Source: Gymnorhina tibicen (lineage: Eukaryota > Chordata > Aves > Passeriformes > Artamidae). From it: DNA of 64,000 nucleotides. The position numbers were made by a program, and so were the translations under genes. The stretch lies in NCBI GenBank assembly GCA_013399875.1, contig VXAZ01008245.1, positions 280 to 64,279 on the forward strand. The letters are read 5' to 3'. The notes under the pieces were generated by a model, which was given only the letters and a program-made list of their open reading frames with translations, ran no database searches and was not told the DNA's origin. Below are positions 14,201-29,200 of the stretch, one piece after another. Each line of letters opens with the position of its first letter. Within the stretch, counting starts at the first letter, position 1.

Positions 14201-17200
14201 GTTTTGCTGCCATCCTACACACCCAAATTCTATCTACTTGGTGGTTCTTTACAAGGAGTGGGACCACAAGGCACAAAGCAAGGATTCCCCCAAAGTGGCT
14301 CTGCTTCTGTGCATGCAAGTTAGATTCTTGATTTTGGCAACAGTACTTGCTATGTTAGAATTAACTGAATAACCAGAGATGATTAAGCACTACGCCCTTA
14401 AAACTCACAGAAGTCCCAAAACAAAGACCTGGCATTTTTGATCTACTTTCCTAAGTAACAACGAAAACCCAATCACTCTCCATTCAAATATTTACAGTCA
14501 AAGGCTTGCAGTAGAAATGCCTGACAACAGCAGGATGTTAGGTTTGATAAAACAGGGAATCAAATTCAATCTGATCCCAAGGACGCTACTGCAGACTGAG
14601 TAGCTATTCAACATGCAACCGTATGAGAAACCAACTCTGTTACTCTAAGTGAAAGAAATCCTAGTGCTGATTTAGATGAAGGGAATGTACTCTAAAATTT
14701 AAATCTATTTTCCAGCTCAGTCCTCCTCACCTGGCAGGGTTTCAGAGACATTAAGCCTCTCTCACCACTTGCCAACTTTCACCAGGTAAAACAGATATGA
14801 CAGGCATTGTTTGGGGGAAAAACAAACTTGCCCTTGCTAGCCCTTCTGTACCAAAAGCTAGAACAAGGCATTTCCTGGAAAGAGGAAAAATATTATTTAC
14901 ACAAGGCTTTGGCAAGCTCCCCTTTGAAATACTGAGCACAATTCTAGCTTCCCACTTTCACTGAAGGCCAATTCAAGCTAGATGAATCAAGAGATGAAAA
15001 AAAAAAAGGCAATTAGAATAATCCTATAGAACTGCTTGTCTTAAAATGAAGACCTGAGTTTATATTTCTTAAGCAGAGCAAGGCAAGCTAGGACAGTGTA
15101 GTTATCTCAACAACAGATCATGAATAAATTCAGTGTTCAACCCAGACAGCTAAACCACAAGGGGGACATTTTGAAATACCGTTTTGGAAAGGTATCAGGG
15201 ACAAAAAACCCAAACCAAACAAAAAAACCCAAAAACCAACCAACCAACAAAAAACCAACCAAAAATAACCCCAACCAAACCAAACTTCGCCGTACTGTTA
15301 CCTTCCAGGAGGCACAACAGCTTGCAAAAGGCATCGCATGGCACAGCTACTTAGATAATCTTAGTAACAGGAGACTATGCCGTAATTCCAGAAAGCTTTT
15401 CCTCGTCTTTTTTTCTCCCAAAGCCACTCAAACTTATTTGTATGGAAATGCATATTCCGTACTTAATTTTTCTAAAACCCTCTGAACAACCCCTCAACGA
15501 CAAAAACTAAACTCAAAAATCCAGTAACCTCTCTGAACTTTCTCACTACTGCAGACATCCAACCAAACATCAGACTTTGAGTGAGCAGGGTAGTTTTATG
15601 TCAGGAACTATACCTGGGCTAATGCAGCCACTGAGACTTGAGAAAGGCTGAATTTCATGATTCACCTCCATCCCCCACCCCCAAAACACAGGACAGACTA
15701 ACATCCATACAGAGGGAAATGACCCAGTTACATTCATGAAATACGGGAACAGCTATAAACAGAAAGCAACATCACTGTGAAACAGGGCACCTACAAAGGA
15801 AAATACTTTCTTCATAGAAGCAGGCAAAAGTGGCAATATTAAGAAATTCTAGCAAATCCTTTTGAAGTGGCACTAAATGGATGTACAATTATTCAACTCA
15901 TATTAAATGCCATGAAATTTTCTGTCTAAGTGGAACGTTTAACAGCGGCACTGAAATTGCCAAAATGCACAGGATGCTGAGGTCTACCAGTTCAGAATTG
16001 CTTTTCTCATATAAGTGCACTTACAACAAAACAACTGAGCTATTAGAAATAAAATGTTGTGGGCACAGTAGATATTAAGGATTTTGTCACTGAAAATTTC
16101 AGATAAAAAATGCAGCAAAATGAAGTTAAATACCCCTATTCCCAGTAAATAAAAAACTCCCACCTGCTTTCAAGAGCCTTATAATGACCCAATTAAGTGG
16201 ACAAGTGCACACTAACCCAGTGAGGTATAAATCACATTATACTCACATCTGAAGTTATTAGCATAATACAGCCCAGCTGAATACTGCAGTACTAATCAAA
16301 AGACAAAGCATGACGCTAAGATCAAACACCAACAGAAAACATCAAACTACTGTTTTCAATCATTACCTGCTCTTACCCTGATGGTTTCAGTTGTATCTTT
16401 CCTACCACACAGGCAAGTTCTTAAAGTGATTAATATTAAATGCTATGAGCAAGCATTAGAGATTTATACTTTGAAGCATGCATGGTTTTAGATGGAAATC
16501 ATACTGGAGGCAGTAATGAACACCACCGACAATGGAAGTTTGTGACTTAGGTTTAATTTCCATATTAAAAAGACACTGATTAAGTTTAGACAAATCTTCC
16601 CACTAGATATATTTTTCATGATTAATCCATGAAATTTAATTTCATGAAGGTAGTGTAGGATTAGATGTGACTGTTCAAAGTTTACACATTAGATTTTTAG
16701 TTTCTAACTGACTGCACTCCCAGCAGCTCCAGTACTTAAGCTCTAAGGCACTGCAGTTTGTGCCCGAGTCTCCTCAGGCTGTTTATTCCACCTAGCAGGT
16801 TACTCCATGCTACAGAAATAAAACACTCTGCTCTGTTGGGTTGGCCCTTGGTGAGAAATAAAACATCCCCATAACTGAAGGGACTCACAAAGAATAACCT
16901 TGTTGACCTCTGTGGACTATCAATGTTTCCTGTTCACCAGGTCAAACCATTTTCTCACCTCCCTTCTGCCCCTCAGTTCATCCTCACTGGAAGGTGTTTC
17001 CCTGCATTTCACCTTCCAGACTGAGTTTTCCAGCACGGAACCTGCATTGCTCATGTCCCTCATACTACTGAGTAATATCAAAGCCAGCATTAAGAGCTGA
17101 TATAGAAACATCAAATTTATTCTTCAGACTTTAGGGACAGAAAAAAATTTCAACTGAACCAGCTCACTGTCATCTTTCAGTGTGTTGGAAGACATTAAGG

Positions 17201-20200
17201 TACAGTGAAACAGAAGGTTTACCTCTAGGTATGACAAGATACTTCTGGCTTACCTGCCATGGAATCCCCTGTGATAAAAACCAGAAGCTCTTGAAAAATA
17301 TTATTTTCTGTGAGTTTTATTGCTTTAAAAATCTCATTAAGAGCTGCAAAGTGTAAGTATTGAATACATGTAATGCATGTGAGAAGCTACTATACATATT
17401 TCCCATATATAATAAATACACAGAAGAGAATACTGTCTCGAGAAGAATGATTACTACGATACACACCAACCTTTAAAAACACAAAGAACAAAATAATTGG
17501 GTTAATCAATAAACAATGTACACTGACCTGAGTAAGATCTGGAATGTCACCCTGATCAATTCCAACTTGCTGGGTTTACAAAAAAAGAAGAAAAAAAAGT
17601 ACATAACTACATGCAGTGGCAATGAAAATAAAACCCAGCAGTGTCTGAATGTTACACAGAAGCTAGCATACTGAAAAGGGATATTCATAATTTTCTGAAC
17701 TGGTACAAGTTTCACTAGGAACACATCTTAGAAATCACAAATGCATTAAAATGCATCTCAAGGCAAACTCAACTTTTCATCCAGCCCAACTTCCATGCAG
17801 AAAAGCCTACTAGAAGCATTAGAAACAGCCACATTGCTTACTGAAACTACTTCTCCATTTTTTAGCACTTACAGTAAAGGAAAGCCCTATAAATATCTTT
17901 AAATAGACTGTAACATTCAGTTTATGCATTCTGGAGCATTCATAAAATTTATAACAATACTTCAGAAAGTTTACTGTGGTCTTACCCAAGAATCACACTC
18001 CATGTTAATAAGCATATACAATCTTTAAAATACCTAATCTCTAGAATACTTCCTTTTATAGTGAAGTTAAGCAAACAATCTGTTTAAAGGTATTTTTGTG
18101 AATATTGATACTGTACCAATATAGACAGCTAAATTATATCCTTTCCATACATGTAGATTTATTTACCTCTGCTACTTTGAGGAACTCTGACAAATTGGTC
18201 ATTCTGGCTAGAAATTTTTTGTAAATATCCAAGCCTTCTTTGCACTGGTTCTTCTTCATATCAAAATATCTTTCTGAGGATGCAAATAGAACTCTTGTAA
18301 GATAATACACTCCCCAGCAAAAAGCTGACACTGTATTATAGAAGTTAATTTGAGACAAACTTCAGTAAGAGAACAGACAGGAGTAACTCAAAGCTATTCA
18401 GATTTTCAAGCTTACATGAATACCTGAAACCTTTTGTAGTAAGTCAGTCAGTACAAAACCACAGATTTTTCTGTTTCAGTGTATTAGACTATAATGCAAA
18501 AATTTATTAAACATGGATGAGAATCAGTGCAAATTGTTAAATTAGGTATTATGGTGAATATTTTCAAAAAGTCAGCTTATTAGCTGGCAATGAGATAAAT
18601 GATTTTATAATTTGAAAATATTCCTGGTATTTATTTACCTTTTTAGACCTTGTCTCAATACATTTTGATACTGAAGTGGCTACATATATTGGACTGACCC
18701 ACCAAAAGGAGCATCAACCACGTCCATCACTTCTTATGCTTTTGCCATATGTACGTACAAATAAGTAACTGAGTAAAAACTAATGGATTAACAGAACAAA
18801 CTGATCGTTCCATTCATAAATTTGCTTAAATAATGAAAAAGCTTTGTTAAGAGCTCATCACCCTTCTACAAAAACCCCTACATTTCATCTAATCAGCTCA
18901 GGCAGATTCAGGTACCAGTCAAAGGTGACAAGTCAAGCTTTAAAGAAAGTACAGGAAAACAGAATTCAGCCATACTGTGAGTAAATTAAATATTCAAAAC
19001 ACCACATATCTCACTAAACCTTTACAGTCCAATTGCAAAGGTTATCCATTGCACTTTTATAGTATCTTTGTTTCAGTCTCACCAATCATCCTCTCATTTC
19101 ACTTTCTGTTTCAACATGCATTCTTCCAGGTAGAAGCGGATTTGTAAGCCTATGCTCCTGGTCACTAAAACTAAGACAGGCTTCATTTAACAGCAATAGA
19201 GCAGAGACAATTTATTAGGAAACTGCAGTCAGAAATTGTCTATGTTCTTTAGCTTTCTCATTATCTTTCACAAAAATTCAAAAGCTAAAAAAAATCTCAC
19301 ATACCTAAAAGATTAATAATCCCCTCATTGTATGCTGCAAAAAGTCTAATGGAATCTTTAAAGAGGAGCATAAAGGCAGCATTTATAACACCATTTGTTA
19401 GTTCATTTGGATTTGCCTGTGTAGAAAGCAACGAGAAAGTAAATTAGTATTTATCAAAATAATAAAACTCACTTCAAAATGAGAGAGTGTTACTTAACAC
19501 TGAGCTTAAAGTACTTACATCAAAATCAAGGAGTGCATCAAGCTGGTTCTGTATGATTGGAAGGGTTTTCAGAAGCTTTTCAGGATTCATAGTTCTCATC
19601 ACTCCATCTATCCTACAGAGTAAAAGACACACATTTACAAGATACAGAGACCTCAGCACACATTGTACTGTTGCAACAATACAATATTGCTTCAAAGGGC
19701 CAAAAGAACAGCATTCTATGACAAGCTCAAGAACAACTGTGTTCCCCCTTCTCCCACCCCCCTGCAATAGGAAAAAGATCAAACAGAAGTAGCAGTAGTA
19801 GTCTTACCCTCTTTTCATTTTGGTGAAGTCAACTGCTACAAGTCTATATGAAAGTGCTTTTTCATTCAAGTATCTGCTGTATCGCCTAATGAAGGTAGAC
19901 ATATCATAGCCTAAAAGTTAAGCATTTATAAGTTAGACATTTTGAAGGGGTACAGTTTTTCAGTTATTTTCAAGAACTGTTCTCCTACTAGCCTATTTTA
20001 CATAAAAAGTCCTTCCTGGGCACCTTCCAGGGTCTTGAGATGGGATGTTAGTTTCTTTCCAAGTTGCTAAGATTAGGAAAGCAATTGCTGCAATTATGAC
20101 AATAAACACCTAAACACGTTAAAGTATTAGACAAGAACCAAGCATAAAAGATTAGGAAAGCACCAAGCAGTTCTTGTTAAGATGTTCTAGAAATTAGAAT

Positions 20201-23200
20201 AAAAATATATTCCTAGTAAAATGCTGAAGAGTTTGGTAACTTATCTGCCATCCCTCAAAACCCACATAAAAACCCAAAAATGTTTTCTACCATTAGCAAG
20301 TAATTAAAGGACTTATCAGAGATCTGAAGAACTTCTCCCTATTTATACAGCACATCCTAGTTACCATTCCATGCACCTTAACAGTCAATATTTACTCCTG
20401 AGGCTTTAAAATGCAACAACAAAAATTATCGTGCTGATAATTCATCAGGTTTATTCGAATGAACATCAAGAGTTCACTTTGTAAAATTTACAGCTGTGTG
20501 TGCAATGCTACATATATTATAGACAGATTTCTAGCGCTCACCTAGGTAACTCAGGATCTCACTTTCCCTGTGTCTACATTCTTGGCTGGACATTCTTTGG
20601 TGTCTCATGCAATAAAGATCAAAATACCCTTCCATTTAAATGTCATTTGGTCCCTAGCGTGCATCAACACATGTACCACGACCGAGAAAAAAAGGAGTAG
20701 AGTTATTCCCTTCAGTGAAAGATCCTTACCCTGCATGGCACTTTTGTCCAGGTAGTTATTTAAGTTGAACAAAGTGTTCCGGGATGCAAGATACTGGATA
20801 AAGCGCTGTTGGCGAAGAAGAAGTTGAGGATTTAATTGTTGTGAGAGTCAAAACACAGAAGGATATTACAAGCAAACTACACTTACCTTGTAACTGTTTC
20901 TAGTAACCTCTATCAACAATAGGAATTAGTTAAAAGGGAAAAATTTGGAGGAAAACCTGAAAATACTCATTAGGAAAGCCTCTGAAGTCCAAAACTCTAT
21001 TTGGCAAAAATAATAAATTTAAACTAAACAAAGAGACATCACTGCCCATGAATAAAGTACAAATAATCCTAGAGGAAGCTGCTTAGTTAACTTTGTACTT
21101 TAAAACAGACAAGCTGGAAAACACAAAACAAAAATACTACTTGCATTATCCAAGCTCCTGAAGTTTGACACAGCTCTACTGCTGTAGTGTGAACAGCACA
21201 CTGTTTGACAGGTCATTTCCATCAAGTTCACAGAGCTTTGCAGAGAGGAGGACCACCAAGCTATCCCAGCAGTTTAATGGCTGGAAGGCACTTTTAAGAA
21301 TCATCACTTCAATATTACCAGTAGTCAACAATCATTTCTTAGATCAATGACAACACACAGGTTCTGCCACCTGACCAAAGTTTAGCTTCTAACGTAAGGC
21401 TTGTTCAAGAGATGCTACATTTCTAGCACCATGTTATTGACTAGGAAGCTTTTGATAAATTGTGATGAAATATTTTAAGTGAATTAAAAGCAGTAGAAAA
21501 ATGTTTCAGAGGAATGTTAACAGCAACAACATATGAAGACTCAACCCATTAGATGATGTCTTGCAAGATCAAATATTCTAGTCACCATATTCCTCTTCCC
21601 TTTAGCAAGTATTCTTTCTTATCTGTTATTAGGTTGGCTGCACATTTATGGAGTGCTAACAAGACTCTTCTGCTGTGCTCTTACTGATAAGCGCTACCCT
21701 AATGAAGTAAAGCTCATCAGAAATTTTTCGAGTCTTTATTCTAGAAAGGTCGCTCATTCCCTCACAGACCAACCAAGATACCTACAGGTAAATTGGAAAC
21801 ACTGATATATTTTGGTATTGAAATCATGAAGGGATTTTTTTTTCCTCTGGACAAATACTTTAGAGCCATCAGCAGAGGAAAAACAAAATCTTTGAAAAAC
21901 TGAAGTACGTATCTAATGCTTTACATTTGGAGACTATTTTTTAAAAGCTGTCAAGGAGACTTTAACAGAACGAATCATGTCTTACCTCATTTCCATACAT
22001 CATGAGGTGGTGTGTTGTAATTAGAGCTTTGAACACTACAACCCAGCTACTGTTTGCCGTTCTCTCAAAGAGTGTATCTGCCAACTGTGGAATATTCACA
22101 TTCATTTCATTTGTGCACTGTATTAGATCTAAATTAAAGGGGAAAAAAAATCAAAGCATTACAATGAGTTACATGCTCAGAGGATCAGCATGTTATTTTG
22201 TATTTTTTACATTGAGAATTCATACTGGAAGCATTAACATTAGTTCTGTGTTTAAGAAATAATTGAGCTCCTTTACCCTCCTTACTCAGATTCACTACAT
22301 TTTACTGAAAGGCTCCAAGTATGAACTTCAAAGGCATTTCAATAATTTTACAGAGTCCCAATATCTCTTATATTATCAATAAATAACCTGTTCCATTAGA
22401 AACACAATGGAGCCCAAATTAGTCTCTGAAAGCCAGTGCAAGCAACCTTCTGGATGCTCCGTGCCTGAGGCCACTCAATCTAATGAAAAAAGTGAAAATC
22501 TGAGAGGAAAGAAAGAATTGAGACATCCCAACCTCATGACATCAACAGGCAGCACAAGCCTGCCACTCTGACCTAGGCCTAAGTACTCACACATGATGGC
22601 AAATGAGATGCTACAAATCTGAAAAATAAGCCTCTTTTCTGTAAGAACTAAGAGCAAGAATTTCCATCTATCCACCCTTCCACTTAGCTGAAAAAGCACC
22701 TGGTCACAAGCCTACTGAGTCTTTTGTGGTGAATCATGGTAGGTCTCAGACTTTCATATAAAAAAGCTCTTCATGTCCTAGAGACTGACAATAAACTCAA
22801 TAGTAGAACATTAACTTGGGAGGTCAGAGACAGAGAGGTTCAAGACTGCCTGAGATTTGGTACAAAACCAGAACAGGCTCCAGCAGACACATGGAAAGAG
22901 CACCTGCCTGAGAAGGCTAAAGAAGGTACTGGCTGAGAAAAGAGCAGAGAACTGAATCCAGGACTACTCTAAACCCCTCAAGACGTGCACATCAGACATT
23001 TACTTCTCTCTCTGTGCTAAATTTGGCTCAGGTGTGATCAAAGTACACCCTAAGGACTGGGCAAGGCTAGTAAAACAAACATTTGGTTTGAAAAGCTTCC
23101 TTTGTGGCCTCTCATTTAAGCTGAGCCTGTGAGCAGCCCATTGGCAGCAGAGCCCATTACTGTTTGCGGGACTTGTCTGGGTAAGGACCCGAAGAAGGGC

Positions 23201-26200
23201 AGGTGCCTGGGAAGCCAGGCAACAACTGAATTCCGAGGTGTTGGCACCACTGCAACAGCCAACTGCTCTGCCTTGGAAGCAGCACAGAGAGGACAGACTG
23301 TGTCATCATAAGCAATTTAAATGTGAACTTCGAGCTCACACGTTGATAATTTAGGACAAAGTATTTCACAGAAATACTGCACTTAGAATTCGTATCTTTC
23401 TAGTGCACAGAATATATTACAGATGTACCTTAATTAAACATCAGTTTATTAAGAACTAAGTCCTTTGATTAAGGATCACTGTTTAGAATAGTTTAATAAC
23501 CAGAGTAATTTTAACAGAGTAAAGAATTTTAGATAGTATCTCATCAAGGCAAAAAGCTATAAAATGCAAGTTACAGTAAGTTACTAATTTCATTCAGATG
23601 TCAGAGGTTTCCAAGTACGTACAAAACATGGAAGCTGGGGTGAAAATTTTCACTCTTATTAACAACACACAAAAATGCTGAAATAACTGCACAAAAAGAA
23701 GAGCACCAGAAAGAAGGCTTAAAGCAAGCAATACATCAAAACCTTATTGCTGAGTAGTATTCAAATAGTTCAGTATTTACAAATGTGAAGTTTCTCAAAA
23801 CCCATGTAATTTATTAGCTACTGCTCCCTACTCATGGTTGTATCATCATCAGATGTTCTGTCAAATTAAGAAGTACTTTAACCTAGAAGTCCAAACAGCC
23901 CATAGGCAATTATTGCCCCATATAATGAAGCCAGTCCCAATCCCAGAATTTATACACAGAAAAATATTAAATTATAATTCAACAGCCTCATCAACTGAAT
24001 GAGGATTTCGTTATGACATTTCTAAGTAGTTCTCTCAAAACACGCTAAGGCAACTAAGTCTTCCTAAATCCAATCAGTTTATAATCAAGTATTATAGAGA
24101 TACATGGAAAATACCGAGCAGTATCTAAGAGCAGAAGCTGATGTGTCTGTACCCAGCACAGAAATGTTACAGGACTATTACAAGTCCTACTCTCAGTTTA
24201 TAAAAACCAACCGACCAACAAAACTCACTCAAACTCTATAAAAAGCAATACCTATAACACTAGGTAACAGTTAAAGAAATTCTATTGATCTGCTGAGGTC
24301 AAAGACCACACAGCCTGTCAAAAATATTACTTCAGCACGAAGTCCTTTTGCTTCACATAACCAGTAAGCAAGTCAAGATTTTCACTGAAGATTTTCAGTA
24401 TTAAATGTGCTTATTAAATAACAGATGAAAATAGGAAGGAAGATCCAGGTTAAAACCTAAAATCTTGCTGCTCTCCAGTCAAGCCAGCCAAGCTATTTTC
24501 ATTCATATTTTGCCAGCACTCTCCAGAGACATTTCAGTCCTTCCCTCAAGCTGAGGTCTCCCAGCAGATGTTCCAGCAGACTCCAAGATGATGCTAACAC
24601 TGGGAGATCCTTTGCACATTCTAATGTCTGCAACTGCCATTAAGTGTTCTTACAGTGCTGCTCAGGCACAATGCGACAGGAATCCTGCCGTTAGCACCTG
24701 AATCCAATGCTCTACCTGGTGAACTCTCCTTAAGCCCCACACCCAGAAAACAAGTTTTGGCTTATGCCAGAATAAAGGTTTACTTCCACAAGAAGCCATG
24801 CAGATGTCTTCTGTCAAGTGACAGTAACAGAGTGGAGATGACAGAGCTCTGCTGTATTTGAGAAGCTCTTTTGTTATTGTTTGATTCTCAAGTGTGGGCA
24901 CTTCTGTGGAAGTGCTAGTAAATTTTTCCAGCATATGCTACTGGCTTCTGTACCATACGTGCCTGTCCATTTCAAAAGGCAACCAAAATGAAATACTTCA
25001 CACAGGTAGGGCCACTGGGAATCTAATTCAAGCTATGACTGAGGTTCGAGGGCCTGAGTGAGCTGCCAGCCCCGTGCACTTGAGACACGTGCTGAAGACA
25101 ACACGCACTGGCTGCCCTGAAGACAATTTTTACAGGGGGTACTCAGTAGAGCGTGGTCTTTGATTCCAAAATCTCCTTCAACACCCTAGCACATATGCCA
25201 CAGTTACCAATATCGAAGAACACATGCTTAGACAAACAAAATGTCTCTAAAATACTAAACTAAGCAAAAAATCTCAGTGTGTTTTATAGGCCAAAACTGA
25301 ACTTTTATCTTAAGAGTGTGTTGCAAAAGCACAAGTTTAAAAATAAGGCTACTTCAAGGCTTCAATAAGGTTACTTGGGGTATGTTTTTAAATTATTATT
25401 TTACAGCTAGTAATAAAAATAAAGCTGGCATTACATTTTAATTCTACAATTGAGATACATAAAAAGGAAAGCAAGTGCCATTTCTCTAATATGATTCTTC
25501 TAAGTCTGCAACAGGAGTATCTATATAGAGACAACTGTAGTGGCACAGAGGGAAAAAGGTTATTATCCCCATACATCTGGAAGTAAAAAGGAACACATGC
25601 ACCTGAGAGACTGACAGCTGGGCAACAGTAACATGGATGTTGGCAGCAAAAACTGGAATGAAATGCATAGGGTGAGTGATGCTCATTTTCTTATCGCAGT
25701 ACTTACATAAACACTTCACAACTCAAAGCATTTTGCCAATTACCCAGAGGAATCATTTCAACTGCAAGTGAAACTGTGGTGCTATTTCTAGAATGGAATT
25801 TAGTAGCATGTTAACATCACACAGGAAAAAAAAAGAAAGGAAAAAGAAAAGAGAAAAAAAAAATCGAACAGCTTTAAACCAGAAGAGTACCAGCCTGGAA
25901 GAGCTGTGGCAATCTTACTGCCTAGAAGAGTACCAAGTATTTCCTCTCCACAGCACATCATCTATGAAGCTATATAGCTCTTCAGAGAGCAGCATGCATA
26001 AATCCAGATATTAAAAACAAAATAAAATATACATGTATCAGGTTTTTTGAAAATTCTCAGCCAGGTACCACCAAAAAATGACATACTTTTCAACTTTTAA
26101 GTAACAGGAAAAGTCATAATTTTCTTGAGTCGGGAATCTCTCTCAAGAGAGCTGTAAATACAGAAGTTAAAGGCAACCATAATGGTTTAATATTCATGTA

Positions 26201-29200
26201 TTTCTTCCATTTTGTCACAGGACTGAAGCTGCTCTAAGACAGATGTAAGAATTAAGACAATTTTCCTCAGTCCCAGCAGTCTTAAAAAAATGTATTTTCT
26301 TCTGGAAAGTTGCATCATAAATGGCACATTACAAAAATGTAAAACATCAGAGCCACTTCAGCCAACTTTCTTAATGTAGCCAAGGAATGCAACCAGTTTT
26401 GCTGGAAGACTTAAAAGATAGCACTCAACTGTTACAAACATTGTTATGCCAATGTGCTCTTATAGTGCACATCTGAGAGCTATCTTTAAGTTTCAGTTAT
26501 ATAACAACAGCTAAATCTGAATTTTGAGTTACTTTACCAGAAGCAAAGCAATTCAGCTATTCTGTTCCACTCCCCCACTAAACAAGGATACAGGACAGAC
26601 AGCCCATAATGTTTTTTAAAAAAGCTATATACAACTCTGTAGTAGGTTGAAACCCCCATTTATAGATTCCAACAATATTAACTATTTTTTTGTTCAAGTT
26701 AAATTTCCTCAATTGTTGTACTGAAAAACTTCACAAATTGCTAAAGAACTTCAAATGAATGACAGCCACTGGTCTGTGTAAAGAGCTCAAGAAAATGCCT
26801 TTGTCCTGTATCACAACTTACACATCTCTGCAAGAACCACACTGCATCAGCATTCACTTGACAGTCAAAAGCTCTGGCTGCCAAAAGAAAGAATGGGCAG
26901 TACCAGAATTACAGTGCCAGAATTATTACTTCTTAGAAGGTTTCCAAAGCTTGTATACATATGGGAGTTCTAAGTTTTGATTAGCAACATTACCTTCCCC
27001 ACCTCTGTGTTTCTTAAGTGGGTTGTGTACAAGTTAAACAGGAGCTGTTTCTTCATTACTGTGTTAATTTACAAGTTTAAGCTGCAATTAATTTAGGGGT
27101 TTGTTTTTTCCAAGTTTTGGTCTACACACAAGTCTACTCTGCCAGTTACCAGCTTGGCTACAGCTTTAATTTATTCTTTTTTCTTGTGACTCTTCAGTAG
27201 TTAGAAAAGAGGAGGTTTGCCTCCACAAGCATACCAGCCCCACTCTGCTGCAAACCAGACTCAGGAGGCTGAGGGAAGTGAAAGAAACCACACTAGGAAA
27301 GAAGAGACAAAACGTTCAAGTGCTCCACTAAGAGGAACGATCAGCCTCTATATAACATTTTATATTATCTGAAAATATTACAAAATACTACAGAAATAGA
27401 CCTGCTGACTTATTTAGGACACTGTGACCTACTTTAAAAGGTAAATCCCCAAGTATTCCCATTGACATTGCTTAGGTTTTTGGGGTTGGCTTTTTGTGGG
27501 TGTTTTTCCACTCTTAAAGTAAAATATGACTATACTACTCAGCAATTAGTACTCAGACAAACCCCAAGACTCTTAAATACTAGTTCAGACACTGCATATG
27601 TAACATCTTGCTATAAAAACCTATATTGTAATACCACAGTTTTTCTTGCTGAGGAAACTTGGCAATAAGGGGATTTTAAGAATTAATCTGAACAGAGGGC
27701 ACGAACTGATACTCCTCCACAATCTCTGATACAACTACAGCAACTCTCAAAAAAATGTTCCTGGTAAAGCTTTTTCCTGAGCAGCAATTACAAATACCAG
27801 ATGGTGTAGCATTTTGAATGACACACACACACACATAGTGACCAGAGTACAACTACCAGAGTTTTACATTAAATCCAAGCTATGTTTTCCTTCATAATGT
27901 ACTTAATTTGGGAAGTACTTGCACTGTATCTTAGAAAAACATACTCTGTGAGTTTTTTTTCCAGAGATTACAGTATTTCATGTCTACCATTTAATACAAG
28001 TAAGTCTCGTGTACAAGTGAAAAAATAGGAAGTGGCCCTCAAAGGGCTGCAGATGTTTGAAAAGCAGTGCCTGGTATGGTTGATGAAGACAGGAGCATGT
28101 TTATTGGGATTTTTTAACCCCTTACTGACATATTTAAGGTACCATATTTCAAATCTTTTTTTTCCCTACCTCACCAAATCATTCCTCTGTTTCAGATACC
28201 AAGAAACAACAACAAGATTTTTGTCCATCTTAGGCTGAAGTCTGAGCAAATGAATTACACCAGAAAACAGAACTCATCTGGCACAGAAGGGGACCTTCGG
28301 GAGACTGACTGACAGCTCTAAACAGCCTGGGAGCAACAGGAACTTGTAAGTCAAATGGCAATCTCAGTTTATAGTATTCCCAAGTTAAGAATTGTTCCAT
28401 GTTTCCATTTTCTTCTTTTGTAAGGGCGACTTATAGCAGATGACATTATTTCAGTAATATTTTCAAACAACACACTAACTCTTTTAGGATTCAGAATCTT
28501 TCAAACTATTGAGCAAACTGTCACCACTTTCTGGCTTCCTGTTATGTTGCCATTTATGGACTCAAGGGTTACCTTATTAACTTGTACCACACTCAGAACA
28601 CAGGACCAGAAGAAATAAGGTAACTTTAAAAAATAAATTGCCAGTTATCCAGTTTTAAGGCTTTTAATTTCAACACGATATCTGCAATATTCACTACTGT
28701 AGCTGGATCCCACCCATCCAGATCAATAGAAAATGAACTATGTATTTGGCTGGTTGTAACTGTTTGATCCACACCGAAAGCTCTCACACACGCCAGTATG
28801 AGCAGACCAGTGTCACAGGGTCACACATCCCAACTATCCTCAAACAATATAACCCAGAACGCTTCTGCCGAGAGCCTGAACAGCAGCTCCTTTAGTACCA
28901 CCAACTTGTACGAATCCTGCAAAACTACCAGCCTGTCTTTGAAAAAACCAGCAAAAGGCTTCAAGCCTTTTTTCCTCTCCTTAATGGGAACACACACACT
29001 TATTTCGCTTTTACGAGCCGGGGAGCGGGTGTGTACAGAACGTACAAGGTTTGTGCACTTTTGAGCAGTCAGACAGGAACTCCAATTGCTACTCTATTAC
29101 TAAAGCCTGAAGCGAAGCAACACCACCGACTTCTGTAGATTTCAGGGGTAACTCGGCATCTTTTGGTAAAGGGGTTGTAAGATAGTAAGTTTAAATGTAT

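Noticed and set aside
15120..15485. 121-residue Lys/Asn/Pro-rich ORF
   Set aside because: It is produced by the A/C low-complexity stretch in intron 8.
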